DNA of 64,000 nt from DAOPJM01 sp964490325. Lineage in GTDB: Bacteria > Bacillota > Clostridia > Christensenellales > CAG-138. Location: NCBI GenBank assembly GCA_964490325.1, contig CAZBBX010000001.1:62001-126000 (forward strand), in the 5' to 3' direction. Positions 52,753 through 62,129 of this stretch are shown piece by piece; position 1 is the first letter of the stretch, and every line of letters begins with the position of its first letter. Under the pieces are notes generated by a model. That model did not search any database. It worked only from the letters and a program-made list of their open reading frames with translations, and was not told where the DNA came from. The translations under genes and the position numbers were made by a program.

Positions 52753-54933
52753 CTATTTCTCCACGCGATAAACGTCTTCGACGTTCTTCAGTTTCTTGAG
52801 GTTTGCCGTCACCTGCCGCAGCTGATCTGCCCCCGTAACGATGAAGGTCATCTTCATCTCGGCCTTGCCGTCGCCTGTCACGCGGCTCGAAAGATCGGTG
52901 ATGTTGATGCTCTGCTCCATCAATACGCGGCTGATCTCCATCAGCGTACCCGAGCGATCCAGCGCACGGATCACAATGGAGACGGCAAAGGACGCTTTCA
53001 CATCCCCCGCCCACTCAACATCGATAATGCGGTCGGGCTCGCTGAGCAGCGCGGCAATGTTCTTGCAGTCCGCACGATGCACCGAGACCCCGCGGCCGCG
53101 GGTGATGTAACCAACGATGGGGTCGCCGGGGATGGGATTGCAGCAGTTACCGAAGCGTACCTGCATACCGCTGTCGCCGCGGACGATGACGCCGTTGGGA
53201 TCGACCTTTTGCTTTTGGGGCTTGTCCGATTTTTCGTCGCCTGACTCGGTAAGACGCTGGTGCATCTCCTCTAACTTTTGCGCCTTCTTGTGCAGCTCCA
53301 TGAGCTTGTGAAGGATCTGGCCGCTGGAGACGCCGCCAAAACCGATGGCGGAATACATATCGTCCACCGAGCTGAAGTTGTGACGGGTCAGCACGGCGTT
53401 GAGGTATTCGGGTTTCATCAGGACGGGAAGCTGCTGCGCATGACGGCGAGCCGCCTCCTCCAGCATTTCGCGTCCCTTTTGTATGTTTTCCTCGCGGTTG
53501 GCCTTTTTAAACCATTGGCGGATCTTGTTCTTGGCCGATTGGGTCTTGACGATGTTCAGCCAATCGCGGCTGGGTCCGACCTGTGAGTTTGAGGTGATGA
53601 TCTCCACCACGTCGTTGGTCTGCAGCTTGTAGTCCAGCCTGACTATCTGTCCGTTGACCCTTGCGTGTTGACACTTGTTGCCGATGTTGGTGTGGATGCG
53701 ATACGCAAAATCCAGCGGCGTAGAGCCTACGGGCAGGTCGATGATCTCGCCCTTGGGGGAGAGCACAAAGACGTACTCGCCCAAAAAGTCCTTTAGGATG
53801 TTTTCGACAAACTCGCCGCTGTCCTCGGTCGTCTCCTTGGCCTCGAGTACCTGCCGAAGCCAATGGGTCTTCTTATCCAATATGTCGGGGGCGCTGCGTC
53901 CCTCCTTGTACATCCAATGCGCGGCAATGCCGTACTCCGCCGTGCGGTGCATCTCCTCCGTGCGGATCTGCACCTCGAAGCGCAGACCGTTCTCGCTCAT
54001 CAGGGTGGTATGCAGCGAACGGTACATGTTTGGCTTGGGCATGGCGATATAGTCCTTGAATCGTCCCGGCAGCGGTCTCCACGCCGAATGGATGACGCCC
54101 AAGGCAGCATAGCAGTCGTTGACCGTGCCTACGATGATACGGATGGCCACAAGGTCGTAGATGTCCGTGATGGACGCGTCCAAACGCTGCATCTTCTTCC
54201 AAGTGCTGTATAAATGCTTGATACGCCCCGAGATCTCGCCCTGTATGCCCGCTTCGGCGATCAGCTTCTTCATGCGCTCCATGGCGGAGCTGAGCAGCTC
54301 CATGCGCTCCTTTTGCTGTTCGTCGACCAAGCGGCTCATCTTCTCATACTCATCGGGCATGAGGTATTTGAAGGACAGATCCTCCAGCTCGCTGCGGATG
54401 GCGCCCATGCCGAAGCGGTGTGCCAGCGGCGCATAGACCTCCAGCGTTTCCTTAGCCTTGCGCGCCTGCTTCTGCGGTGTACAGTAGGCGATGGTACGCA
54501 TGTTGTGCAATCGATCCGCCAGCTTGATGATGACGACGCGCACATCCTCTGCGATAGCCAAAAAGAGCTTGCGCAGATTCTCCGTCTGCTCCTGCTTCTT
54601 GGTGATATAGGTCTGTTTGCCCGATTTGGTTAGCTTCGTTACGCCATCGACCAGATGTGCAACATCCTTGCCGAAGCGCCGTTCGATCTCCTCAACGGTG
54701 ATGTTGTCGCCGTCCTCCACCGTGTCGTGCAGCAGACCAGCAATGATGGTGGCGCTGTCCATGCCCATGTCCAGCAGGTATTCCGCAACCGCCACAGGAT
54801 GGTTGATGTAGGGTTCGCCCGATTCGCGAAGCTGGCCTTCATGGACCTTAACGGCAAAATTTAGCGCATCAGAAAACAGGCGGGTCTCCTCCGCGCTGAA
54901 ACGCTGTGCAAAATTTCGCTGTAATTCATCCAT
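52753..54933 (-). CDS. relA: Bifunctional (p)ppGpp synthetase/hydrolase RelA/SpoT
   Basis: 726 residues. HD hydrolase domain (about 25-190) with HPVAVAEYLLDMG and GLLHDTVEDGD; synthetase domain (about 220-370) with GRIKHLYSTWKKM and EVQIRTEEMHRTAEYGIAAHW; a TGS domain (about 385-450); and a C-terminal ACT domain. The HD residues are intact, so it should both make and degrade (p)ppGpp. No clear promoter was found; the apt terminator lies just upstream. Confidence 0.96.
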   Translation of the reverse strand: MDELQRNFAQRFSAEETRLFSDALNFAVKVHEGQLRESGEPYINHPVAVAEYLLDMGMDSATIIAGLLHDTVEDGDNITVEEIERRFGKDVAHLVDGVTKLTKSGKQTYITKKQEQTENLRKLFLAIAEDVRVVIIKLADRLHNMRTIAYCTPQKQARKAKETLEVYAPLAHRFGMGAIRSELEDLSFKYLMPDEYEKMSRLVDEQQKERMELLSSAMERMKKLIAEAGIQGEISGRIKHLYSTWKKMQRLDASITDIYDLVAIRIIVGTVNDCYAALGVIHSAWRPLPGRFKDYIAMPKPNMYRSLHTTLMSENGLRFEVQIRTEEMHRTAEYGIAAHWMYKEGRSAPDILDKKTHWLRQVLEAKETTEDSGEFVENILKDFLGEYVFVLSPKGEIIDLPVGSTPLDFAYRIHTNIGNKCQHARVNGQIVRLDYKLQTNDVVEIITSNSQVGPSRDWLNIVKTQSAKNKIRQWFKKANREENIQKGREMLEEAARRHAQQLPVLMKPEYLNAVLTRHNFSSVDDMYSAIGFGGVSSGQILHKLMELHKKAQKLEEMHQRLTESGDEKSDKPQKQKVDPNGVIVRGDSGMQVRFGNCCNPIPGDPIVGYITRGRGVSVHRADCKNIAALLSEPDRIIDVEWAGDVKASFAVSIVIRALDRSGTLMEISRVLMEQSINITDLSSRVTGDGKAEMKMTFIVTGADQLRQVTANLKKLKNVEDVYRVEK

Positions 54934-54995
54934 GCTGCCGTCACTCCGTGTACTTTAGCTTGACCCAAAGAAAGGTCGACGTTGTGCCGCCTCAA

Positions 54996-55026
54996 AGAAC
55001 AAGATCAACGGTTTGACCCGTTGATC
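54996..55026 (-). terminator. Terminator between apt and relA
   Basis: 9-bp perfect stem (55018-55026 / 55003-55011), 6-nt loop, followed on minus by TTGTTCTTTG. Confidence 0.75.
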
Positions 55027-55043
55027 CTATACAGAGTCATCCC

Positions 55044-55556
55044 TTAAAAGCGAATGTTACACTTTACGTCGTAGTCCTTCAGCGCCTTTTCGCCGTTGAG
55101 ATCGGACAATTCGATGACAAAGCGTGCTGCAACGACCTTGCCGCCTGCCTGTTCGCACAGCTTGATGGTCGCAAGGGCGGTGCCGCCTGTCGCCAAAAGG
55201 TCGTCTACGATCGCAACACGATAACCCGGCTTGATGGCATCCTCGTGGATCTCAAGCACATCAGAGCCGTATTCCAGACCGTATTCATAGCGCATGGTCT
55301 TGTAAGGAAGCTTGCCCGGCTTTCTTGCCAGTACAAAGCCCGCGCCCAGCGCATAGGCCACGGCGGAGCCGATCACGAAACCGCGTGCTTCAGGCCCGAT
55401 GACCACATCTATGCGGTAATCCTTCAGCGAGTCCACGATCTCCGTGATGAGCTGATGATAGGCGTCCTTGTCCTGCAATAGCGGCGTGATGTCGCGAAAC
55501 AGGATGCCCGCCTTGGGGAAATCGGGGATGTTGCGGATCTTTGTTGAAAGCTCCAT
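55044..55556 (-). CDS. apt: Adenine phosphoribosyltransferase
   Basis: Salvages adenine to AMP. 170 residues with IPDFPKAGILFRDITPLL, GPEARGF and the PRPP loop VAIVDDLLATGGTA. AAAAGGAGGG lies upstream; it follows recJ by 15 nt, as in other Firmicutes. Confidence 0.97.
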   Translation of the reverse strand: MELSTKIRNIPDFPKAGILFRDITPLLQDKDAYHQLITEIVDSLKDYRIDVVIGPEARGFVIGSAVAYALGAGFVLARKPGKLPYKTMRYEYGLEYGSDVLEIHEDAIKPGYRVAIVDDLLATGGTALATIKLCEQAGGKVVAARFVIELSDLNGEKALKDYDVKCNIRF

Positions 55557-55571
55557 TTGTTTGCCCTCCTT

Positions 55572-57659
55572 TTATGTTCGAGCGTCCATGCTCTCAAGCA
55601 TGGCACTGTACAGGCGACTTTCGGTAAGAGCGCGGTGCGGACAACGCTTCACCGCAGTGACCGAGCGGGATTCGGCGTCGGTGCTGAGGAACCCCAGTTC
55701 GATGAATACTGCAGCGGCGTACTGCGTGATCGGATCGGACGCGATAAGGAGCTGCTTAAGGTCGTGCTCGCCGCCGTCGATGCGCTTGCGAAGTTCGCGA
55801 TAAGCGCGCCGCAGGCGTTCCTCGTCCGCCAAAAAACGCGGTAATTGTTCCGCCAGCGACCGCACGCTTGTTTGAACGCTCTCAGAACCGTTCCCGTACA
55901 GCTTATTATAGCGGATAAATGCAAGGAATGCATCAATTATTTTACTTTCCTCGCAACTTTTTTCCAAAGGTTCCTCGCAGGGCTTCAGCGCTTGGCAGTA
56001 GATGCCTGCGCTGCGTTTATCTTGGTATTCGTTGATGCGCAGCCGCACGATCACATCCGCCGTTGGATAGCCCTGCCAAGCCTGCAGCTGATCCCCCATG
56101 CCGAACGCCACCATGCGCACATAGGGCGCATTGACGCCAAGCTGTGCCTGCAGGTGCTTCCCGTCCTTGCCCAGCGGCACCACCCTCCGCAGAGGGATCT
56201 GCTTGAGCAAAAACGTCGGTTCGGGGTTGCCCTCGCCAAAGGGGGCAAGCGTCTTAAGCGCGTCGCAAAGCTCCGTATCGATCTGACCAAGCGTCAGTAC
56301 ATCCTCGTAACGTCGTACAGGCTCGGGCAGTTCCCCGCCCAAGCGCTGCAGCACGGCCTTGCAAAAGCAGTCTGTAAAGTCTTTCAGCGCTTCCTTGCGT
56401 ATGGAAACGCCTGCCGCCGCCGCGTGTCCGCCATAACGCGTCATATACGCCGTACAGTCGCCCAGCGTGTCAAACAGGTCAACGCTGCCGCCGCTTCTGC
56501 CAGAGCCTGAAAGTACGCCTTCCTCCCCATCCGTGAACAGAATGGCGGGACGGTCGAAGCGCTCCGAGACCCTTGCGGACACGATGCCGATCACACCCGC
56601 ATTCCAGTCCTTACCGTACAGCACCATTGCGGGTGCGTCCGACAGAGCCCCCTCTTGGATCATTGAAAGCGCCTCCATGAGGATACTTGCTTCCGCATCG
56701 CGTCGTTCGGTGTTCGCAGTGTCCAACGCCAGCGCCAGTTGCTCCGCCGCCTTTGCATCATCCGTCAAAAGAAGCTCCGCAGCTTTTGATGCGTCCCCCA
56801 TACGCCCCGCGGCGTTCATGCGCGGCGCCAGTACATACGACAGGGTGTCCGCATTGAGTGCAGCGTCCTCGCGCACTCCCGCGACCTTCAAAAGCGCCGC
56901 TAAGCCCACAGACTCTCGCAGGTACTTGAGTCCGCGCACAACGATCGATCGGTTCTCCCTGCGCAGCGGAACGACGTCCGCCACCGTTGCCAGCGCCGCG
57001 TAGGGAAGCAGGACGTCGCTGCTCGGCAGAGTGTCCAGTGCGCAGGCCAGCTCATAAGCGACCCCTGCGCCGCAAAGCTCATAGAAGGGATGCTCCGTAT
57101 CGCTCTTTTCCGAAAGCAGCACCGCCGTGGCAGCGGGTATGCGATCGTGTGCGCGGTGGTGATCGGTCAGGATCAGCTGCATCCCCAAGGACAGCGCCAG
57201 TTCGACCTCATCGAATGCCGCCACCCCGTTGTCCACGGTGACGATCAGCTCAACGCCCTCCTCGTGCAGGTGCAAAATAGCGGCACGGTTCATGCCGTAG
57301 CCCTCGTTATGACGGGAAGGAATGTAGTAGCTGACAGTATCGCTGACGGGGCGAAGGGCGCGAAGCAGGATCGCCACGGCGCAAACGCCGTCCGCATCGT
57401 AATCGCCGTATACGCAGATTCGCTTGCCTGCGGCGATCGCGTTTTTTAAGGTCATTACGGCCTCATTCATGCCTGTAAGCAGGAAGGGGGAAGCGGGCGC
57501 CTGTCGATCGGGATGCAGGAAGCATTCGGCCTCCGAGGCAGAGCAAACACCGCGCCGCGTCAAGGCGCGAGCCGCTGTCAAGGGCAGTCGTAGTTCCTGT
57601 GAAAGTCGTTCTGCCGCAGCGGCGTCAGCGACTTTTTCTTCCCTTTGCACAAAGCGCAT
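55572..57659 (-). CDS. recJ: Single-strand DNA exonuclease RecJ
   Basis: 695 residues. DHH-family metal motifs are YGDYDADGVCAVA, VTVDNGVA, LTDHHRAHD, and in the DHHA1 part GRSGGSVDLF and RYGGHAAAAG. An OB-like domain and a C-terminal extension of about 130 residues follow. 5'-3' exonuclease for recombination and repair. AGAAAGGA lies upstream, directly after the ackA terminator, so no separate promoter fits between them. Confidence 0.95.
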   Translation of the reverse strand: MRFVQREEKVADAAAAERLSQELRLPLTAARALTRRGVCSASEAECFLHPDRQAPASPFLLTGMNEAVMTLKNAIAAGKRICVYGDYDADGVCAVAILLRALRPVSDTVSYYIPSRHNEGYGMNRAAILHLHEEGVELIVTVDNGVAAFDEVELALSLGMQLILTDHHRAHDRIPAATAVLLSEKSDTEHPFYELCGAGVAYELACALDTLPSSDVLLPYAALATVADVVPLRRENRSIVVRGLKYLRESVGLAALLKVAGVREDAALNADTLSYVLAPRMNAAGRMGDASKAAELLLTDDAKAAEQLALALDTANTERRDAEASILMEALSMIQEGALSDAPAMVLYGKDWNAGVIGIVSARVSERFDRPAILFTDGEEGVLSGSGRSGGSVDLFDTLGDCTAYMTRYGGHAAAAGVSIRKEALKDFTDCFCKAVLQRLGGELPEPVRRYEDVLTLGQIDTELCDALKTLAPFGEGNPEPTFLLKQIPLRRVVPLGKDGKHLQAQLGVNAPYVRMVAFGMGDQLQAWQGYPTADVIVRLRINEYQDKRSAGIYCQALKPCEEPLEKSCEESKIIDAFLAFIRYNKLYGNGSESVQTSVRSLAEQLPRFLADEERLRRAYRELRKRIDGGEHDLKQLLIASDPITQYAAAVFIELGFLSTDAESRSVTAVKRCPHRALTESRLYSAMLESMDART

Positions 57660-57676
57660 GAAGATCCTTTCTCAAC

Positions 57677-57705
57677 AAAAGGGGAAGGCCCACAGAGCCT
57701 TCCCC
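57677..57705 (-). terminator. Intrinsic terminator after ackA
   Basis: 9-bp perfect stem (57697-57705 / 57681-57689), 7-nt loop, TTTT on minus. The recJ ATG is only 18 nt beyond the T tract. Confidence 0.88.
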
Positions 57706-57730
57706 GTGCGTCCGTATCGATTGTGTGCTT

Positions 57731-58930
57731 TTACCGAAGCGCCAGCTCCGCCGTGTCGCGTGCGATTGCCATTTCCTCATCGGTGGGAATGACCAGCACC
57801 TTTACCTTGCTTGTGGGCTTGCTCAGCTCCACGACCTCGCCGCGTGGACAAGACTTGTTGTAGTCGAAGTCCACCTCGATGCCCAGATACTCCATGTTCT
57901 TGAGTACCTCCTCGCGCACGCCGCGGTCGTTCTCGCCCACGCCTGCCGTGAACACCAGCGCGTCCACACCGTTCATCTCTGCGATATAGGCGCCGATGAA
58001 CTTTTTGACGCCCCATACGAACATATCCAAAGCCAGTCTTGCACGTTCGTTACCCTCGTTTGCGGCCTTCCAAAGGTCACGATAATCGCTGGAAACGCCC
58101 GAAATGCCGAGCATACCGCTCTTTTTGTTCATGTAGGTGTCCATTTCGTGAGGCGTCATGCCTGTGCGCTCCATGAGGAAGGGCAGAATGGCGGGATCGA
58201 TGCTGCCGCAGCGCGTACCCATCGGCAGACCCTCCAAAGGCGTAAGTCCCATGGACGTGTCCACGCACTTGCCCGCAACGGAGCAGCTGATGGATGAACC
58301 GTTGCCAAGATGGCAGGTGATGATGCGCGCATCGGGCTTTTTGAGCAGCTTGAGCGCCTCCCCCGTCACATAGCGGTGCGAAGTGCCGTGGAAGCCGTAG
58401 CGGCGAATACGATACGCTTCGTAGGCTTCATAAGGCAGCGCATACATATACGCCTTCTTAGCCATGGCCTGTCCCCAAGCGGTGTCGAACACGGCGACCA
58501 TGGGAACGTTCGGCATGACGGCACGGCAGCCGCGAATGCCCATAAGGTTGGCGGGGTTATGCAGCGGACCAAGCGGGATGCAATCCTCGATGGCCTTCAG
58601 GCAGTCGTCGTTGATGAGGCTCGGCTCGGAGAACGCCTCTCCTCCGTGGAGGACTCGATGACCCACAGCAGCGATGGCGCTCATGTCGGGAATTACGCCC
58701 ACGTCCTTGTCGATCAGCATGTTCAAGACCGCCTCAATGGCTTCCTTGTGGGTGTTCATCTCGATGCGGCGCTCGACCTTGTCGCCACGGTCGTTCTTGT
58801 AGTTGAGCTGCGGGTCCTTGATGCCGATCCGTTCGCAAAGCCCCTTTGCGATGACGGTCTCGGTGTCGATGTCGATCAGCTGATATTTCAGCGAGGAACT
58901 GCCTGCGTTGATGACCAGTATGTTCTTCAT
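57731..58930 (-). CDS. ackA: Acetate kinase
   Basis: Makes ATP from acetyl phosphate and ADP. 399 residues: ILVINAGSSSLKYQL, HRVLHGGE, VFDTAW, FHGTSHRYV, HLGNGSSI and FTAGVGEND. AAAGGAGC precedes the ATG. It lies 32 nt behind pta, forming the usual acetate-producing pathway. Confidence 0.97.
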   Translation of the reverse strand: MKNILVINAGSSSLKYQLIDIDTETVIAKGLCERIGIKDPQLNYKNDRGDKVERRIEMNTHKEAIEAVLNMLIDKDVGVIPDMSAIAAVGHRVLHGGEAFSEPSLINDDCLKAIEDCIPLGPLHNPANLMGIRGCRAVMPNVPMVAVFDTAWGQAMAKKAYMYALPYEAYEAYRIRRYGFHGTSHRYVTGEALKLLKKPDARIITCHLGNGSSISCSVAGKCVDTSMGLTPLEGLPMGTRCGSIDPAILPFLMERTGMTPHEMDTYMNKKSGMLGISGVSSDYRDLWKAANEGNERARLALDMFVWGVKKFIGAYIAEMNGVDALVFTAGVGENDRGVREEVLKNMEYLGIEVDFDYNKSCPRGEVVELSKPTSKVKVLVIPTDEEMAIARDTAELALR

Positions 58931-58962
58931 GAATGCTCCTTTACCTTATGGATCCTTGTAGG

Positions 58963-59967
58963 TTATTTTTGCATCGACTGCGCCTGTACGGCGGTGATGG
59001 CAACCACGGATACGATGTCCTCGACGCTGCAGCCGCGGGACAGATCGTTGATGGGCGCTTTGAAGCCCTGACAGATGGGGCCGATGGCCTCTGCCCCGCC
59101 CAAGCGCTGCACCAGCTTGTAGCCGATGTTGCCGGACTGCAGGTCGGGGAAGATTAAAACGTTCGCCTTGCCTGCAACGGGGCTGCCGGGTGACTTGAGC
59201 TGTCCTACGCTTTCGACCAGCGCTGCGTCCGCCTGCAGTTCGCCGTCCACATTCAGTTCGGGAGCAAGCTCGTGCACCAACTCAGTGGCCTTTGCGACCT
59301 TGTCCACATTCTCGTGCTTGGCGCTGCCCTTGGTGGAGAAGGACAGCATGGCAATGCGCGGCTCCATGTCACAGAGTGCCTTGGCGCTCTTTGCGGAAGT
59401 GATGGCGATCTCGGCAAGCTGCTCCGCCGTAGGATCGATATTGACCGCACAGTCGGAGAAGATGAGCGTGCCATTGTCGCCATAGCCCTTTTCCTTCACG
59501 TTCATGATGAAGAAGCTGGACACGGTGTGAATGCCCTCTGCCATCTTGATGATCTGCAGACCGGGACGCAGGGTGTTGCCCGTCGTGTTGATCGCGCCCG
59601 ACACAAAGCCGTCCGCTTTCTTGTCGTAGATGAGCATGGCCGCAAAGAACAGCGGATTCTTGATCGTCTCCGCAGCCTTTTCGGGCGTGACGCCCTTCGC
59701 CTTGCGCATTTGATAGAACTGTTCCGTGTACCGTGCGTATGCTTCGTGCGTCTCGGGGTCGATTAAATCGATACCGTCTAAGGATACACCATACTGCTTG
59801 GCGATCTCGTTGATAGCCTCTGCTTTGCCGAACAGCGTGACCTTAGCGATCCCCCGCTCCTTGATGCGCGCCGCGGCCTGAACCGTGCGCGGCTCCGTGC
59901 CTTCGGGAAGCAAGATATGCTTCACGTCGGACTTTGCCTTCGCCAGGATGTTTTCCATCAAAGACAT
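58963..59967 (-). CDS. pta: Phosphate acetyltransferase
   Basis: Converts acetyl-CoA and phosphate to acetyl phosphate. The start at 59967 (MSLMENILAKAKSD) follows TTGGAGG; the open frame upstream overlaps the promoter. 334 residues, the compact Pta form, with ILLPEGTEPRTVQAA, NPLFFAAMLIYDKKADGFVSGA, RIAMLSFSTKGSA and NVLIFPDLQSGNIGYKL. Confidence 0.97.
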   Translation of the reverse strand: MSLMENILAKAKSDVKHILLPEGTEPRTVQAAARIKERGIAKVTLFGKAEAINEIAKQYGVSLDGIDLIDPETHEAYARYTEQFYQMRKAKGVTPEKAAETIKNPLFFAAMLIYDKKADGFVSGAINTTGNTLRPGLQIIKMAEGIHTVSSFFIMNVKEKGYGDNGTLIFSDCAVNIDPTAEQLAEIAITSAKSAKALCDMEPRIAMLSFSTKGSAKHENVDKVAKATELVHELAPELNVDGELQADAALVESVGQLKSPGSPVAGKANVLIFPDLQSGNIGYKLVQRLGGAEAIGPICQGFKAPINDLSRGCSVEDIVSVVAITAVQAQSMQK

Positions 59968-59997
59968 GACATAAGCCTCCAAAATAAATTTCGATTT

Positions 59998-60030
59998 ATT
60001 ATACCACAGTCCGTCGAAAAATGGTATACT
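59998..60030. promoter_or_regulatory. Overlapping divergent promoters of pta and tmcAL
   Basis: A minus-strand TATAAT (60003-59998) serves pta, and a plus-strand TATACT (60025-60030) serves tmcAL. They form a 7-bp inverted repeat TATACCA/TGGTATA (60000-60006 / 60022-60028), so each -10 sits where the other promoter needs its -35 and the -35 elements are poor. The two promoters should exclude each other. Confidence 0.6.
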
Positions 60031-60061
60031 CAATACAACAATCTTCGCGAGGTGATTTTTC

Positions 60062-61267
60062 ATGCGTGTCGTTGGCATCGTTGCCGAATACAATCCGCTG
60101 CATAATGGGCATATCTATCATATGGAGGAGGCACGCCGCTTGACGGGCGCAGATTATGTGATCGTCGCCCTGTCGGGCAATTTTGTGCAGCGCGGCGAAC
60201 CCGCCTGTACCGACAAGTACACGCGCACCGAGTGGGCCTTACAGGCAGGCGCCGATCTGGTGATCGAGATCCCCTGCGTCTTCACACAAGCAAGCGCGGA
60301 GCGCTACGCCGCAGGCGCTGTTCGGCTGCTTTCTGCAACGGGCATCGTCACAGACCTTGCGTTTGGCTGCGAGCTGGATGACCTTGGCGCACTTCGACAG
60401 CTTGCAAAGCTCCTAAACGACGAGCCGCAGGAATTTAAGCTTGCGCTGGCGCGGCATCTGCGCATGGGCAAGTCCTACCCACAGGCTCGTTTTGACGCAC
60501 TGTTTGAATACGGCGTACCGCACGATCTGCTGATGGAACTGAAGAAGCCCAACAACATCTTGGCTGTGGAGTATCTCCGCGCCATCGAACGCTATGCACC
60601 TAAGATGAATCCCGTACCCGTACGGCGCATCGGCAACGACTACAACAATCCCGTCCTGACGGGTGAGCTTTCCAGCGCCACCGCCATCCGTACCGCGCTG
60701 CGCGAAGGCGATCGGGATGTGCTGACCGCCATGCCCATGTTCGTCAGCGGCGCAATGCAGTTTGACGAGCAATTCCCCATCACCGCCAACGACATTGGCG
60801 CCATGCTGCTCTACAAGCTGCGCGGCATGAGCTTGGAGGATATACGGCGTCTGCCCGACGTGAGCGAGGGCTTTGAGACCAATCTTGCCCGCGCCGCCAG
60901 GACCTGCTGCGATGCGGACAGCTTTTTTGAGGCCGTAAAGACCCGCCGCTTCACCATGGCACGCGTAAAACGCATCTCCATGTGTGCGCTGCTGGACATC
61001 AGCGCCGATCTTGCGGAGGACATGCAGCAGGATGTTAACCTGTACCTGCGCGTATTGGGAAGAAGGCGCATCACCACCGCACTGCTTTCCGCCATACGCA
61101 ACCTGTCGCCCACGCCGCTTATCCTGCGCAACAGCGACTACGCAGCTTTAACGGAGACGGCGCAGGCCTCCCTGCGAGCCGACATGCTCTCCACCGATAT
61201 TCTTTGCTACGCCCTTAGGCGCGAGTTCCGCCGCGACACCGCCGCCGCCATCTTGATGGAGGGTTGA
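60062..61267 (+). CDS. tmcAL: tRNA(Met) cytidine acetate ligase TmcAL (YlbM)
   Basis: 401 residues. N-terminal nucleotidyltransferase domain with GIVAEYNPLHNGH (HxGH-type), LSGNFVQRGEPA, EIPCVFTQASAE and NNPVL, followed by a helical C-terminal domain. The family uses ATP and free acetate to form ac4C34 in elongator tRNA(Met). GAGGTGAT precedes the ATG. Divergent from pta-ackA, the acetate-forming pathway. Confidence 0.92.
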   Translation: MRVVGIVAEYNPLHNGHIYHMEEARRLTGADYVIVALSGNFVQRGEPACTDKYTRTEWALQAGADLVIEIPCVFTQASAERYAAGAVRLLSATGIVTDLAFGCELDDLGALRQLAKLLNDEPQEFKLALARHLRMGKSYPQARFDALFEYGVPHDLLMELKKPNNILAVEYLRAIERYAPKMNPVPVRRIGNDYNNPVLTGELSSATAIRTALREGDRDVLTAMPMFVSGAMQFDEQFPITANDIGAMLLYKLRGMSLEDIRRLPDVSEGFETNLARAARTCCDADSFFEAVKTRRFTMARVKRISMCALLDISADLAEDMQQDVNLYLRVLGRRRITTALLSAIRNLSPTPLILRNSDYAALTETAQASLRADMLSTDILCYALRREFRRDTAAAILMEG

Positions 61268-61324
61268 CCTGTACTTTTATCATAAAGCCATTTGTAAAAG
61301 GGTATGTCACACGCCTGCTGCATC

Positions 61325-61352
61325 AAAAAAGCGCCCCTTGGGGCGTTTTTTT
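61325..61352. terminator. Bidirectional terminator between tmcAL and the DUF2461 gene
   Basis: A6, CGCCCC-TT-GGGGCG, T7: symmetrical hairpin that can end both converging genes. Confidence 0.92.
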
Positions 61353-61388
61353 GAGTAGCGGGCTGTGCTTTGCAGCGGTATTTTTCCC

Positions 61389-62090
61389 TTACAGATCATG
61401 GCCGAACTGTTCTTTACGCGGCTTTCGTGCTTCCGCCTGCATCAGTAGTTCGTACAGAGGCTTGAGCAGGGTCAGATCCTTTGAAAGCCGCTCCGCCAAT
61501 TTATCAGAAAATACAAATGAAAAATCTTTGCTGCCCGTCAAGAAGCAGATGTTTCTTTGATCCAGCCAAAGACGCTGCTCTGCGGGTCTGTCCGAAAAGC
61601 GGCTGCGCTTGTAGCGCGCATCCTCCATGGTAAACAGGGTCTGCGAATTGAGCGCATCGCGGGCATGGATAAAACAGGGGGCGTCTGCAAGGATCAGCTC
61701 GCGCAGCGCCTGCATGACGTCGCTGCTTGCTTGATAATATCCGCAGCCATATTGAACGCCCTGCGGCGACAGCTCGAAAAAGAAGCAGGGCAAGCCCTCG
61801 AACAGCTGGCGCTTGCGCGTGAAGCTGCACCATAGGTGATCGCGAAACAGACTCTTGTCGTGCGTGTAGCGTGTGTCGCGCCACACTCGCGAGATGGTCT
61901 TGCCGATCTTTGGCTCCGTCACAAAGGCGGGATCGATCGCAAGCATTGACGGCGTCAGAGCCGTGACCAGTTCTCGCATGGGCTGCAAAACGAGCTTTTC
62001 GTAGCTGTCACGATGCGCATTGAACCATTGTTTGTCGTCACGCAGACGATTTTCGACTAAAAAATCTAAACTTTCCTTTTGAAAAGGCAT
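61389..62090 (-). CDS. DUF2461 family protein
   Basis: 233 residues. The N-terminus LDFLVENRLRDDKQWFNAHRDSYE and the central SRVWRDTRYTHDKSLFRDHLW match the DUF2461/TIGR02453 family (FL.xL..NN.KxWF...YE; R..RDxRFSKDKxPYK). Function unknown; found in many bacteria as a soluble single-domain protein. Confidence 0.85.
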   Translation of the reverse strand: MPFQKESLDFLVENRLRDDKQWFNAHRDSYEKLVLQPMRELVTALTPSMLAIDPAFVTEPKIGKTISRVWRDTRYTHDKSLFRDHLWCSFTRKRQLFEGLPCFFFELSPQGVQYGCGYYQASSDVMQALRELILADAPCFIHARDALNSQTLFTMEDARYKRSRFSDRPAEQRLWLDQRNICFLTGSKDFSFVFSDKLAERLSKDLTLLKPLYELLMQAEARKPRKEQFGHDL

Positions 62091-62129
62091 GCCTTCTCCT
62101 TTATCGCGTGTTCTTCTTGACGCTGTCTT

